Origin: Anaerolineae bacterium
Lineage (GTDB): Bacteria; Chloroflexota; Anaerolineae; B4-G1; DUEL01
Direction: 5' to 3'
DNA: 39,369 bases
Assembly: GCA_025060135.1 (NCBI GenBank)
Contig: JANXCY010000018.1
Location: forward strand, 1 to 39,369
In this document: positions 1 through 9,115 of the stretch, piece after piece
Layout: each line of letters starts with the position of its first letter
How positions within the stretch are numbered: the first letter of the stretch is position 1
The notes under the pieces: generated by a model
What the model saw: the letters and a program-made list of their open reading frames with translations, nothing else
Told to the model about the DNA's origin: nothing
The model's database searches: none
Program-made: the position numbers and the translations under genes

Positions 1-1
1 G

Positions 2-2128
2 GGGCCCGCGACCCTCGTACTGTCCCTCATGGCAGGCTGGGGGGCCGAATTCTTGATGAGACAGGCCCGATGGACGGGGCCATTCATAGCCCTGGGAATG
101 ATGGTGTTTGCTCTCACCTGGCTATACCCTATCTACTACTACGCTCCCCAGAGGGACCCCTCGCCGCCGGACCAGATTCGGTATGAAGCCGAAACGGGCC
201 TTCTGGGTGCTACGTCCGCAGGCGATTACCTCCCGCGCTGGGTTCAGGAGCGCCCCTCCCCAGAAACCCTGCTTCCCCTCTACGAGTCTGCCGCCCCAGA
301 TTATATTATCCCCCGGCTGGACCTGGCCTCCCTCCCCGCTGGGGCCCGCGTCCTGGAGGCGGAATACGGCCTGACCCGGGCCCGCATCGTCGTGGAAAGC
401 CCTGAACCTTTCCGGGTGCGCTTTTTCTGGTACTTTTTCCCCGGCTGGCAGGGTCGGCTGGATGGTCAACCCCTCCCCCTGGGGCCCGACGGCCCCCACG
501 GCCTGATCGGCGCCGACATCCCTGCCGGTCGGCACGAGGTGACCCTCTCTTTTGGGGATACGCCGCTGCGCCAGTGGGCATGGTGGCTCTCCGGTGCCAG
601 CGGCCTCCTGTTCCTGCTCACCCTTGGCGCGGCCAGGCGGATATGGCCCAAGACCCCCCCGCTGGCCCCGGCTTTTAGGAGTCCCCTTCTTCCTTCCAAA
701 ATGCTGGCCGTCTGTGCACTAATGGGGATTGGCCTGACGATCGTCAAAACGTTCTACCTGGACCGTTATGAGAATCCATTCCACTGGAGTCGTTTTAATG
801 GCCGGCAGGTTCGGGGGGTGGATGTCCCGCTGGAGGTGAACTTCGGCAACCAGATGGTCCTGATGGGATATGATTTGCGGAGCCCTGCGGTCCACGCCGA
901 CGAGTCTATAGAGGTCAGTCTCTACTGGCGAACTCTTCCACCGGTGGCGACCGACTACAGTATAGGCCTGCACCTGGTGGACGAGCGCGGCCTTCTCTAT
1001 GGCCAGCAGGACAATATGCACCCAGCGCACCACTACCCCACCTCTCGTATGCCCTCTGACCTTTACGTCAAAGACACTCACTGGCTGATGCCCTGGGAAG
1101 GGACGCCACCGGGCCGGTACACGCTGACGGTCGTCGTCTATGATCAGAGCAGGCGCCGACTGGACCTGCGGGACAGGTCCGGGGACTCGCTGGGGGCCAC
1201 TGCATATCCCCTGGCCCAGGTAGAAATCCAGCGGCCCCGAAAATTTCCTCCCGTAGAAAAACTCCCTATCCAGACGCTACTGAATGCCGATATGGGGGGA
1301 AACCTCCGGTTAGTGGGCGTCGGGCCGCTGCCAGAGGCGATCGGAGTAGGTCAGCCCTTCCTCTTAACCCTCTTCTGGCAGGCCAAGGCGCCACCGGATG
1401 GAAATTACTTCGCCCGCCTGCGCCTTCTGGGAACCGATGGGGTCGTGATCGCGGAGGCCGCTCAGGCCCCGGGGCGGGCCGATTATCCGACCTCCTCCTG
1501 GGTGCAGGGGGAGATCGTGCGCGATGTCTGGTCGTTCTCGGTGCCGGTGGCCCTCCCATCCAACCCGACGCTCCCCGTGCCCGCCGGGACGTACACTCTA
1601 CATCTGGACCTGGTGGGTGCGGACTTCAAGCCCATCTCCTCCGGCGTGAACCTGGGGACGATGCGGGTCACGGTTCCGGCGCGGGCATTCACCACACCGG
1701 CTGTCCCCCAGCGGCTGGATGTGCGTCTGGGGGAAATAGCGACTCTCCTGGGATACGAATCGCTCCCCCGTCTTCTGCGACCAGGCGAAACATTCCCGCT
1801 GACCCTCTACTGGCAAGCGGATGCCCTGATCCCATCCTCTTACACTGTATTTGTCCACCTTTTGGGGCCCGATGGTCGCATCTATGCTCAGCAGGATTCG
1901 GTACCCGTGGGGTGGACCCGACCGACCACAGGCTGGTTTCCTGGCGAATTCATCCGGGACGAGTACCGGCTCACCCTGGACCCCGCGGCTCCACCGGGGG
2001 AATACCGGCTGGAAGTGGGCTGGTATGACCCGACAACAGGCCAGCGGGTCCCGGTGCTGAGCGCGGCAGGAACGCCTCTGGGAGACCACATTATGCTACC
2101 CGAGAGAATCCGGGTGGAGTCCCGCTGA
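2..2128 (+). CDS. Membrane protein with three repeated beta-sandwich domains (5' end cut by window)
   Basis: The frame is open from base 2. The first ATG at 29 has no Shine-Dalgarno sequence, so the true start probably lies upstream of the window. Numbered from that ATG, hydrophobic segments lie near residues 16-39, 182-206 and 222-246. Three similar extracytoplasmic beta-sandwich units follow, at about 265-400, 425-555 and 565-695. Each has the pattern L-x-G-Y, then L-x-L-Y/F-W-x-A/T, then a D-x-Y-x-L strand before PPGxYxLxV. Proteins of this build often accompany PMT/ArnT-like glycosyltransferases in Chloroflexota. The enzymatic part, if there is one, would be in the missing N-terminus. The stop overlaps the next start (TGATG), so the two genes are probably translationally coupled. 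The function is inferred to be surface glycan assembly; the substrate is unknown. Confidence 0.75.
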   Translation, partial: GPATLVLSLMAGWGAEFLMRQARWTGPFIALGMMVFALTWLYPIYYYAPQRDPSPPDQIRYEAETGLLGATSAGDYLPRWVQERPSPETLLPLYESAAPDYIIPRLDLASLPAGARVLEAEYGLTRARIVVESPEPFRVRFFWYFFPGWQGRLDGQPLPLGPDGPHGLIGADIPAGRHEVTLSFGDTPLRQWAWWLSGASGLLFLLTLGAARRIWPKTPPLAPAFRSPLLPSKMLAVCALMGIGLTIVKTFYLDRYENPFHWSRFNGRQVRGVDVPLEVNFGNQMVLMGYDLRSPAVHADESIEVSLYWRTLPPVATDYSIGLHLVDERGLLYGQQDNMHPAHHYPTSRMPSDLYVKDTHWLMPWEGTPPGRYTLTVVVYDQSRRRLDLRDRSGDSLGATAYPLAQVEIQRPRKFPPVEKLPIQTLLNADMGGNLRLVGVGPLPEAIGVGQPFLLTLFWQAKAPPDGNYFARLRLLGTDGVVIAEAAQAPGRADYPTSSWVQGEIVRDVWSFSVPVALPSNPTLPVPAGTYTLHLDLVGADFKPISSGVNLGTMRVTVPARAFTTPAVPQRLDVRLGEIATLLGYESLPRLLRPGETFPLTLYWQADALIPSSYTVFVHLLGPDGRIYAQQDSVPVGWTRPTTGWFPGEFIRDEYRLTLDPAAPPGEYRLEVGWYDPTTGQRVPVLSAAGTPLGDHIMLPERIRVESR

Positions 2129-4155
2129 TGATACGAGCCCTCTGCCGATCACAGCCGGATATGGACCAACCGCCGGGCCTTCACCGGGCTGGCCGCTTTC
2201 TCTGGCTATTCATCGCCGGAGCCTGCCTGGCCGCATTTGTCCTCCGGATGTACCAACTGGCCACTCCAGCCCTGCGCTGGGATGAGGGCTGGACGATTGC
2301 CCACGGTACTCTGCCCTGGCCCGAAGTGGTGCGGATCGCCGCGCTGGAATGGCATCCCCCATTATTTTATTTGCTCTATAAAGGCTGGCAGTCGCTGGTT
2401 GGGGTGAACGCGTTCGCGGCACGCTACCTGGCTGTTCTGGCCGGAGTGCTCACCATCCCCCTGACATATGTCGCCGCGATGACCTGGGCATCTGACCGGC
2501 GGGTCGCTGTCGCGGCCGCGCTCTGCAACGCCGCACTCCCCCTCCTGATCTACTACGGGCAGGTCAACCGTATGTACGCCTGGACGCCGGTGGGCGTCCT
2601 GCTGGCAACCTGGGCGCTTCTGCGGGCTGCCCAAAAGGGGACATGGGCCCGGGCAGTGGGTGCGGGCATCGCTGCTTCCTTTGCTCTGTATCTCCTGTAC
2701 TACACCATCTGGCCCCTGCTCGCCCTGTACCTCTACGTACTGCTGGTCCGCCCGCGCGCCTGGCGGACCCTGATCCTGGCCGCCGGAACCGCGTTCCTCC
2801 TTTTCGCCCCCTGGCTGGTCTACGCGTCCGGGACGCTGGAGCATCGCATTCAATCCAGCCCTCTGCTCCCCTCCCTGCGCAACGCGCTGGAGTTCGTCGG
2901 TCCTTCCGTCTTCGGGCTGGTCTTTGCCTACGGGCGGGGGTGGACGGCCGTCGGCGTGGTCGGAGGAGTGCTCCTGTTCGGACTGTTGCTGACCCCCCCG
3001 CGCCGATGGCTTCCGATGCTCTTTCCCCTCCTGGGCATCGCCATCGCCGTCATGGGCGTCTCCTATGGTGCTCAGGCCGTCCGTTTCTTCGCTGTGCGCC
3101 ACTTCGTCCCCGTCGCGCCGCTCCTGGGGATGGCCCTGGCCTGGGCACTGGCCTGCCTGCAACGCCGAAGCGGGTGGCTGTTGGTCCTGGCCATCGCGGT
3201 TCTAATGATAACCTTCTGGCCAGTCCGCTCGGACATCTACGCGAAAGGGCTGGAGGTCGTGGACCCCTTTGATCCCGCCGCCGACTGGCGGTACCTCTCC
3301 CCGCTCCTCCGATCGGGCGACATCGTTTTCTTCAACAATCTGGCGAAGGCTGGGTGGTACGAGGCCAGCCGCCAGGGCCGGGGCGCACCCTGGTCGTACA
3401 CCCTGGCCTGGGAGCCCATCGTGGAGCCCCTGCCCGTGATCACCGGGCGCGTGGAGGCGGCGATGGAGGACCACCCCCGCCTCTGGTTTGTCCTGTACAA
3501 AGGGACCCTGGGGGCCAACACCGACCTGCGGGCCTGGCTGGACGCGCACCCCCGACTGTACCCAATGTGGGAGGGCTGGGTCGGCGACACCTTGGTGCTG
3601 GGCTACGTTGTGCCCCAGGTGCTGCTGGAAGAATCGCCGGTCCGGGGCATTCTGGCGGACGGGCGGGTGGAACTGACCCGCGCCCGCTTCACCCCGACCG
3701 CCGATTCCGGCGTGGCGGTGGAACTGGAATGGCATGTCCTGGCTCCCCTCTCCCGGCCGGTCAAAGTCTTCGTTCACCTGATGTCGACGGACGGGCGGCT
3801 GGTCGCTCAGCACGATGCCCCCCTGCCTGCATCCTGTGGGGCGTCCATGGGTATGCTCTGCACCGACCGGCATGGCGTTGCGGTACCGGCCGATACCATC
3901 GGCTCTCTGATCCTCCGGATCGGCCTGTATGACGAGGAGACGGGCGAGCGGCTGAGGTGGAGGAGTGGGGAAGATGCTCTGACGCTGGGAGGGGTCCGGA
4001 TCGCGACGCAATCATCCAGTGGGTCGGGGGCAGTGGCTTGCCTCCTGTTCCAACTGTGTTATAATCAGCAACATACCCGAAGCCACCCCTCAGGGCAGAT
4101 GAAAGGATGCCCTGAAATCACAGGAGTTCTCGGAGAATTTTTTGTTGTGGAATAG
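2128..4155 (+). CDS. ArnT/PMT-like membrane glycosyltransferase (GT39/GT83-like)
   Basis: This polytopic membrane protein has 675 residues. The first transmembrane helix lies near residues 27-45. The loop after it carries RWDEGWT, matching the acidic Asp-Glu of the first extracytoplasmic loop of PMT/ArnT enzymes, which transfer a sugar from a polyprenyl-phosphate donor outside the membrane. About ten further hydrophobic segments reach to residue 370. A soluble C-terminal part ends in a beta-sandwich unit (about 515-630, with the V-F-V-H-L-M-S-T-D-G strand) resembling the repeats in the upstream gene. The last 45 or so residues (from about 4018) look like intergenic DNA read through. They contain a promoter-like sequence and end inside an AT-rich inverted repeat, so the ancestral stop was probably earlier. 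The acceptor substrate cannot be told. Confidence 0.8.
   Translation: MIRALCRSQPDMDQPPGLHRAGRFLWLFIAGACLAAFVLRMYQLATPALRWDEGWTIAHGTLPWPEVVRIAALEWHPPLFYLLYKGWQSLVGVNAFAARYLAVLAGVLTIPLTYVAAMTWASDRRVAVAAALCNAALPLLIYYGQVNRMYAWTPVGVLLATWALLRAAQKGTWARAVGAGIAASFALYLLYYTIWPLLALYLYVLLVRPRAWRTLILAAGTAFLLFAPWLVYASGTLEHRIQSSPLLPSLRNALEFVGPSVFGLVFAYGRGWTAVGVVGGVLLFGLLLTPPRRWLPMLFPLLGIAIAVMGVSYGAQAVRFFAVRHFVPVAPLLGMALAWALACLQRRSGWLLVLAIAVLMITFWPVRSDIYAKGLEVVDPFDPAADWRYLSPLLRSGDIVFFNNLAKAGWYEASRQGRGAPWSYTLAWEPIVEPLPVITGRVEAAMEDHPRLWFVLYKGTLGANTDLRAWLDAHPRLYPMWEGWVGDTLVLGYVVPQVLLEESPVRGILADGRVELTRARFTPTADSGVAVELEWHVLAPLSRPVKVFVHLMSTDGRLVAQHDAPLPASCGASMGMLCTDRHGVAVPADTIGSLILRIGLYDEETGERLRWRSGEDALTLGGVRIATQSSSGSGAVACLLFQLCYNQQHTRSHPSGQMKGCPEITGVLGEFFVVE
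4038..4065 (+). promoter_or_regulatory. Probable sigma70-type promoter for the LysM protein gene
   Basis: TTGCCT at 4038-4043 and a perfect TATAAT at 4060-4065 are separated by 16 bases. The pair lies in the last codons of the upstream glycosyltransferase ORF, about 160 bases before the ATG at 4224. It is the best + strand promoter match I noticed in this half of the window. It would give the surface-protein block its own transcript with a leader of about 150 bases. Confidence 0.55.
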
Positions 4156-4174
4156 GCCACCGCAACAAAAAATT
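4091..4174 (+). repeat. Leader with two inverted repeats, one AT-rich
   Basis: Two dyads lie between the promoter and the LysM gene. The first is CAGGGCA (4091-4097) with TGCCCTG (4108-4114), a 7-bp stem with a 10-base loop. The second is AATTTTTTGTTG (4136-4147) with CAACAAAAAATT (4163-4174), a perfect 12-bp stem that can continue with TGG/CCA around AATAGG. The second is strikingly AT-rich for this region and holds the upstream stop codon (TAG 4153-4155). No T-tract follows, so it does not look like an ordinary intrinsic terminator. It could be an operator, a processing site or an attenuator. Confidence 0.5.
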
Positions 4175-4223
4175 TATTCTTATATAGGGATGTGCGTCCA
4201 ATTCTGTGTTGGGGGGAGAGACG

Positions 4224-5759
4224 ATGAAATATCTACGCATCGGATGGATTGTTTTGAGTATCATGCTCCTGCTGGGTCTTCAGAGTCCAGCCTATGGCCA
4301 GGAAGGGCCCAACCTGCTGCGCAACGGCGATTTTGAAGAAGGCGGGCCGGGTCAGGCCTGGCCTTTCCAGGACGGGATTCCAGAAGTCCAGGTCGCGCCA
4401 GGATGGCGGGCCTTCTTCCTGGACTATCCGCCTCCTTATGCAGTGGCACCCGACTATTGCGGGGGGGATGTCCGCTGCGCCTGGGGACGGCCGGAATTCC
4501 GGGGCGTCGCTTCTTACGAGTTCTCCTATCGGGTTCGCTCCGGTCAACTGGCCCAGAAGTACTTCTCCTGGAACCGTCAGCACGAGGCCGGACTCTACCA
4601 GCAGGTGAGCGGCATCCGGCCGGGCACCCGTCTGCGCTTCAGCGTGTGGGTCCACACCTGGTCCTGTATGCCTGCACCAGGAACGTGGAATGAATGCCGC
4701 ACGACTCCCTTTTCTGACAGTCCGGCCCCGATGCACGTCTGGGTGGGCATTGACCCCACCGGTGGCACCGACTGGGCCGCCCCGACGGTCGTCCGCTCTC
4801 CGGAAGGGAACGCCTGGGACCAATGGACGCTCTTTCAGGTAGAGGCGGTGGCCCAATCGGATAAGGTTACCGTCTTCATCCACACTCGCGCCGATTGGCA
4901 GGACCGCATCCCGCGCATCAACAACGACGTCTACATTGACGACGCCAGTCTGGTGGCACTGGGTCAGGCCACGCCGACCCCCTTGCCCCCGCCGCCGACT
5001 GCGGCCGCCACTCCCGCGTCCCCCCAGCAGCCGACCCGAGCGCCCGCGCCTTCGCCTACCTCCCGGCCCGACGGATGCCGGGTCCACATCGTCCAGTCCG
5101 GGGATACCCTCTTCGGGATCGCCCTCCAGTACGGCATCCCGCTGGAGGAACTCCAGCGGCTCAATGCCGGTTCCTTAGGACCCAATAACATGATCTGGGT
5201 CGGACAGGAAATTATCCTCTCCTGCCCCACTCCTACGCCCACTCCCGCAGCGACGCCCACACCCGAGCCCACGCCGACGCCCCAGAGCGGACAGGTCTGT
5301 GTCCTGGCCTTCCATGATCGCAACGGCGACGGAACCCGGCAACCGGAGACGGAGGAACTGCTCCCCAATGCCGTTCTCATCCTCAGTAACCCCACCGGGC
5401 TGGTGGGGCAATACACCACCGATGGCATCAGCGAGCCCTATTGCTTCCCCGGCCTGCCACCCGGAGCCTATGAGGTCGCTGTCCAGCCCCCGGCTGGCTA
5501 CGGCGTCAACGGGCCAGCCCAGGTCGCGCTGGCGCTGACCCCTGGCGGAAGCCTGGAAGCGGCCATTCCTCTGCAAAGAGGAGCATCTACCGGTGCCACA
5601 CCAGTGGCTGTGTTGCCCACTCCGGAATCCGAAGAAACTCCGACCGCCCGTCCATCCATCTGGCCTCAGGTTCTGCGCTGGGGTGCTCGTATTGGCGGCC
5701 TCCTCTTGCTTGGCCTGGTTATCCTGATCCCGGTGCGGTGGTTGCTTTCCCGACGCTGA
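4224..5759 (+). CDS. Secreted, membrane-anchored LysM protein with CBM-like and SdrB-like domains
   Basis: The ATG at 4224 is chosen because GGGGGGAGAG at 4211-4220 is a strong ribosome site at proper spacing; an in-frame GTG at 4206 lacks one. The protein has 511 residues. A signal peptide covers residues 1-25, with a likely cut after AYG. A carbohydrate-binding-like beta domain opens with NLLRNGDFEEG (30-40) and ends near VYIDDASL. After a Pro/Thr-rich linker comes a LysM domain (about 285-334, V-Q-S-G-D-T-L), which binds peptidoglycan or chitin-type glycans. A second TPTP linker leads to an SdrD-B-like domain (about 359-440, FHDRNGDG). A C-terminal membrane helix (about 485-505) ends in RR. 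It probably sits on the outer face of the membrane and contacts the wall glycan. Confidence 0.85.
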   Translation: MKYLRIGWIVLSIMLLLGLQSPAYGQEGPNLLRNGDFEEGGPGQAWPFQDGIPEVQVAPGWRAFFLDYPPPYAVAPDYCGGDVRCAWGRPEFRGVASYEFSYRVRSGQLAQKYFSWNRQHEAGLYQQVSGIRPGTRLRFSVWVHTWSCMPAPGTWNECRTTPFSDSPAPMHVWVGIDPTGGTDWAAPTVVRSPEGNAWDQWTLFQVEAVAQSDKVTVFIHTRADWQDRIPRINNDVYIDDASLVALGQATPTPLPPPPTAAATPASPQQPTRAPAPSPTSRPDGCRVHIVQSGDTLFGIALQYGIPLEELQRLNAGSLGPNNMIWVGQEIILSCPTPTPTPAATPTPEPTPTPQSGQVCVLAFHDRNGDGTRQPETEELLPNAVLILSNPTGLVGQYTTDGISEPYCFPGLPPGAYEVAVQPPAGYGVNGPAQVALALTPGGSLEAAIPLQRGASTGATPVAVLPTPESEETPTARPSIWPQVLRWGARIGGLLLLGLVILIPVRWLLSRR

Positions 5760-5799
5760 ACGGAATCCGCAGCACGCCATTAGAACGGAGGTAACGTCA

Positions 5800-8700
5800 A
5801 TGGGAGCGAACGACGTGGCGACCGGGAATCCGAAGCCCTCAACCTTCCAGCGGATCGTCAACCACTTCCGGGAATTCGGCGAGTGGCTGGCGGCTGGCCA
5901 CTGGGTCTACGGAGCCATCGCGTTCCTGGTCATCGGGGCGTTGATTTTGCCGCCGGTCTCTCTGCCCCAACGCCTGCATATCACCGGATACACCCGCCTC
6001 AGTGCGAAAAACCCATCCGTTTCCCACCCCGACGGGATTACCGTCAGCGTGAACCCGGAGGACCGGGTATCCCTGCGGGTACGGCTGGATTCCATCCCCC
6101 AGGCCATCTTCATGCAGGGCTCGGCCGGAGCCGACCTGCAGGCAGCGCTGGCTGCGATCCCCCTGGTTCTCCAGGTCAAGAGCCCCTTCTACCGGATTCA
6201 GACCGGCTCCCGCACCACCGGTCCGGCAACGATAGAAGTCGTCATCCCCAACGACGCCGAGCCCTGGGAGACGCTGGACCTCTACACCTGGACCGGCGCG
6301 ACCTGGGAGTGGGTCGGCGGGACGCTGGATCGGGAGCGGGAAGTCCTCATCGCCCATGTAGACCGTCTGCCTTCTTCGGTGGTGGTGATGCAGACCCTGC
6401 CGGTGATTCCGGCGGTCGGCACAGTAGCCTCCGGTGAGGCGGTGAGCGGCCCGGCTGCAAGTCTCCTTACCCAGGTGATGCTCCCTGGCCTCTATCTGGG
6501 CCCAGACGGGATGCTGATTGGCCGGTCTCCGACCCCTCCTTCCGGCAGCCCCGAGGCTCTGCTCCTGGTGGGGAACCGCCCAACCGGCCATCCTCTGAAC
6601 CGGGCCCTGCTGGAGGACCTGCTGACCAACCCGGAAATTCAGGCCCGCCATATCGCCGAAATCCTCTCCAGAGCCCCAGGCTACACCGGGGTCGCGCTGA
6701 ACTATGAAGGGCTGATGCCCGAACAACGGGAAGCATTCTCGGCCTTCGTCGCCGCGCTGGCTCAGGCGCTTCATGCCCAGGGCCTCCGCCTGGAGGTGAT
6801 GGTGCCAGCCCCCTCCCGTACCGAGGCGGGCTGGGACCCGGGTGGCTACGACTGGGCCGCGCTGGGCCGCGCCGCCGACGCGCTAATCTTCCCCCTTCCC
6901 GATAACCCCAACGCCTACACCGAAGGCGGCGCGGTCCAGTCTCTGATAGAGTGGGCCGTGGGGCAAGTGGGCCGCTACCGACTGCGCGCTGCTGTTTCCT
7001 CCCTCAGCGCCGACTCCGGCCCCGAAGGGGTCCGGTACGTGAGTTTAGAGGAAGCGCTGGCGCCCTTCGGCCAGGTCCAACCGCCTGCCGGGCCCTCCGT
7101 TCAGCCCGGGCAGGAACTGGTCTTCACCCTGGTTGGTCAGATAACCAGCATCACCCCGATGGAGTCGGCCGGCACCTACGCCATCGCCTACAAGGGGACA
7201 CAAGGAGAGAGCCGCACTGTTTGGCTGGGCACCCCATCCTTCCTGGCCCGCAAACTGGACTGGGCCCTGCGCTACCATCTGGGCGGTGTCGTCGTCCATG
7301 ATCTGCTGAGTCCGGGCAACATGCCCGGCGTGGTGGAGGCAGTGGACGGATACCGGGTGGCGGCGGGCCTGCCCCAGCCGACCGCGCTGGAGGTCGTCTG
7401 GACGGTGGAAGGCCCCCAAACCACCGAGGAGCGGGTTACCCTGAGCCAGCCGGAGTTCCGCTGGAAGGCTCCGGAGGCAGCCGGGACCTACACCGTCTCG
7501 GCGGCCATTGCTGGGGTGAGCCGGGGGTCGGTTCAGGTGAACGTCGCCGCGCCTACTCCGACGCCGATGCCCATCCCGACTCCGGCGGCTACTGGCGCCG
7601 CGATGACAGCGGCCCCGGCCTGCCTGCAGGCCGCGTTCGTGACCGATGTAACCGTACCGGATGGCACGAAGTTCAATAACAACGAGACCTTCAAGAAGAC
7701 CTGGCGACTGCGCAACAGCGGCACCTGCGACTGGCCTCAGGACGCCGCTCTGGTTTTCGCCAGCGGGGAAAAGATGGGCGGCCCGGATAGCGTCCCCGTG
7801 GGCGTGGTGAAGGCCGGTGCGACGGTGGACATCAGCGTGGACCTGAAGGCGCCGGCCAACCCGGGCCGCTACACTGGCCTGTGGTACGTCCGGGCGGGCG
7901 GCGCCAAAATCCCCGGCAGTGACGTCTCCGTCGTCATCCAGGCCGGAGAGGTGGCTTCGGTACCGGCACCCGCTCCCGGAGTACGGGGCAACTTTGAACT
8001 GGGCGGCCACGTGGCCGACTTCAGTTTCCCCTATGCAGCCCAGATGCGCTACGCCGGGATGAACTGGGTGAAAACACAGATTCGCTATCCGGCAGACGCT
8101 TCCGGTGTCATCGCTGCTGCTCACGCGGCTGGCTTCAAAATTCAGGTGAGCGCGCTGGGTCCGGCCAATATGACCGGCCAACCTGGCTTTGAACAGGAGA
8201 TTGCCCGCTGGGTGGCCCGAATGGCCGCCGCTGGCGCCGATGCCATTGAAGTCTGGAACGAGCCGAACCTGGACCGAGAGTGGCAGAACGGTCTGATCCA
8301 TCCGGCCAACTACACCAAACTGCTCTGTGCGGCGTACCAGGCCATTAAAGCGGCCAACCCCGGGACAGCGGTCATCAGCGCGGCGCCGGCCCCGACAGGC
8401 TTCTTTGGCGGTTGCCACCCCCACGGCTGCGACGACAAACCCTGGATGGAGGGGCTGTTTGCCGCAGGGGCGGCCAACTGCCTGGACTACCTCGGCGCGC
8501 ACTACAACGCGGGCGCTACGCCCCCCTCGGCCCGCAGCGGCCATCCGGCGGACGGCGGTGATCGCCACCATTCCTGGTACTTCTTGCCCCAGACCGAACT
8601 CTATTACCACATCTTCCGGGGCACCCGGCAACTCTTTTACACCGAGTTGGGCTACGCCTCGCAGGAGGGAGTGGAGCCCTTCCCGGATAACTTCTGGTGG

Positions 8701-8913
8701 GCCCGGGGCAACGATAACAGCGAGCAGGCGGCCTGGCTGGCCGAGTCCGTCCGTCTGAGCATCCAGACCGGGATGGTGCGTTGCATCATCGTCTGGAACG
8801 TGGACTTCCTGCGGCCCATCCCGGGCGACCCTCAGAACGGCTACGCCATCATCCGGCCCGGCGGCGCCTGCCCGGCCTGCGAAGCGCTGCATGCGGTGCT
8901 GGGCTCCCGGTAG
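5800..8913 (+). CDS. Membrane-anchored GH18-like / NBR1-Ig-like / GH-A three-domain protein
   Basis: The start is supported by CGGAGG a few bases upstream. The protein has 1037 residues. A cytoplasmic N-terminus and one membrane helix (about 37-57) come first. A GH18-like TIM-barrel region follows (about 225-540); its active strand reads GVALNYEGL, keeping a Glu (E303) where GH18 has DxxDxDxE but lacking the Asp residues. A beta domain and a TPTP linker lead to an Ig-like domain of the NBR1 type (about 608-714, WRLRNSGTCDWP). The last 300 residues form a clan GH-A barrel with EVWNEPNL (acid/base E821) and YTELGYAS (nucleophile E949). The GH-A part could be an active glycosidase, whereas the GH18-like part may only bind glycan. 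Two GH-A paralogues follow downstream. The substrate is unknown. Confidence 0.8.
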   Translation: MGANDVATGNPKPSTFQRIVNHFREFGEWLAAGHWVYGAIAFLVIGALILPPVSLPQRLHITGYTRLSAKNPSVSHPDGITVSVNPEDRVSLRVRLDSIPQAIFMQGSAGADLQAALAAIPLVLQVKSPFYRIQTGSRTTGPATIEVVIPNDAEPWETLDLYTWTGATWEWVGGTLDREREVLIAHVDRLPSSVVVMQTLPVIPAVGTVASGEAVSGPAASLLTQVMLPGLYLGPDGMLIGRSPTPPSGSPEALLLVGNRPTGHPLNRALLEDLLTNPEIQARHIAEILSRAPGYTGVALNYEGLMPEQREAFSAFVAALAQALHAQGLRLEVMVPAPSRTEAGWDPGGYDWAALGRAADALIFPLPDNPNAYTEGGAVQSLIEWAVGQVGRYRLRAAVSSLSADSGPEGVRYVSLEEALAPFGQVQPPAGPSVQPGQELVFTLVGQITSITPMESAGTYAIAYKGTQGESRTVWLGTPSFLARKLDWALRYHLGGVVVHDLLSPGNMPGVVEAVDGYRVAAGLPQPTALEVVWTVEGPQTTEERVTLSQPEFRWKAPEAAGTYTVSAAIAGVSRGSVQVNVAAPTPTPMPIPTPAATGAAMTAAPACLQAAFVTDVTVPDGTKFNNNETFKKTWRLRNSGTCDWPQDAALVFASGEKMGGPDSVPVGVVKAGATVDISVDLKAPANPGRYTGLWYVRAGGAKIPGSDVSVVIQAGEVASVPAPAPGVRGNFELGGHVADFSFPYAAQMRYAGMNWVKTQIRYPADASGVIAAAHAAGFKIQVSALGPANMTGQPGFEQEIARWVARMAAAGADAIEVWNEPNLDREWQNGLIHPANYTKLLCAAYQAIKAANPGTAVISAAPAPTGFFGGCHPHGCDDKPWMEGLFAAGAANCLDYLGAHYNAGATPPSARSGHPADGGDRHHSWYFLPQTELYYHIFRGTRQLFYTELGYASQEGVEPFPDNFWWARGNDNSEQAAWLAESVRLSIQTGMVRCIIVWNVDFLRPIPGDPQNGYAIIRPGGACPACEALHAVLGSR

Positions 8914-8915
8914 AT

Positions 8916-9115
8916 GTAGAACTTGTTGGTGATGCTGGACTTCACCGCCGGGCTCTGCCACTGGCCGAACTTTTTCTCTCCTCGCTGCCTACGATGCTCA
9001 CTACCTGGCCCTGGCGGAGCGGCTGGGCGCCGATTTCTGGACCGCGGATGCGCGCCTGGCTCAGGCCAAGGCCGCTGCCCTGAGTCCACCAGTTGAGCAC
9101 CACTTGGCAAGGTAA
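8916..9115 (+). pseudogene. Relic of a PIN-domain (VapC-like) toxin gene
   Basis: The frame ending in TAA at 9113-9115 reads AAYDAHYLALAERLGADFW followed by TADARLA. This is the typical C-terminal strand-helix pattern of VapC PIN ribonucleases, including the conserved D-A-x-Y-L and TAD elements. The preceding residues, HRRALPLAELF, are in a different frame, so there is a frameshift near 8990. The N-terminal half with the first catalytic acids is absent; the upstream glycosidase gene ends at 8913. The fragment cannot make a functional toxin. Confidence 0.6.

Noticed and set aside
4136-4174. AT-rich 12-bp dyad as an intrinsic terminator
   Set aside because: The stem is AT-rich and is not followed by a T-tract on either strand, so it was listed as an inverted repeat in a leader.
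7045-8961. 638-codon open frame on the minus strand opposite the GH18/GH-A gene
   Set aside because: Antisense shadow of a gene with clear domains; the translation has no recognisable family.
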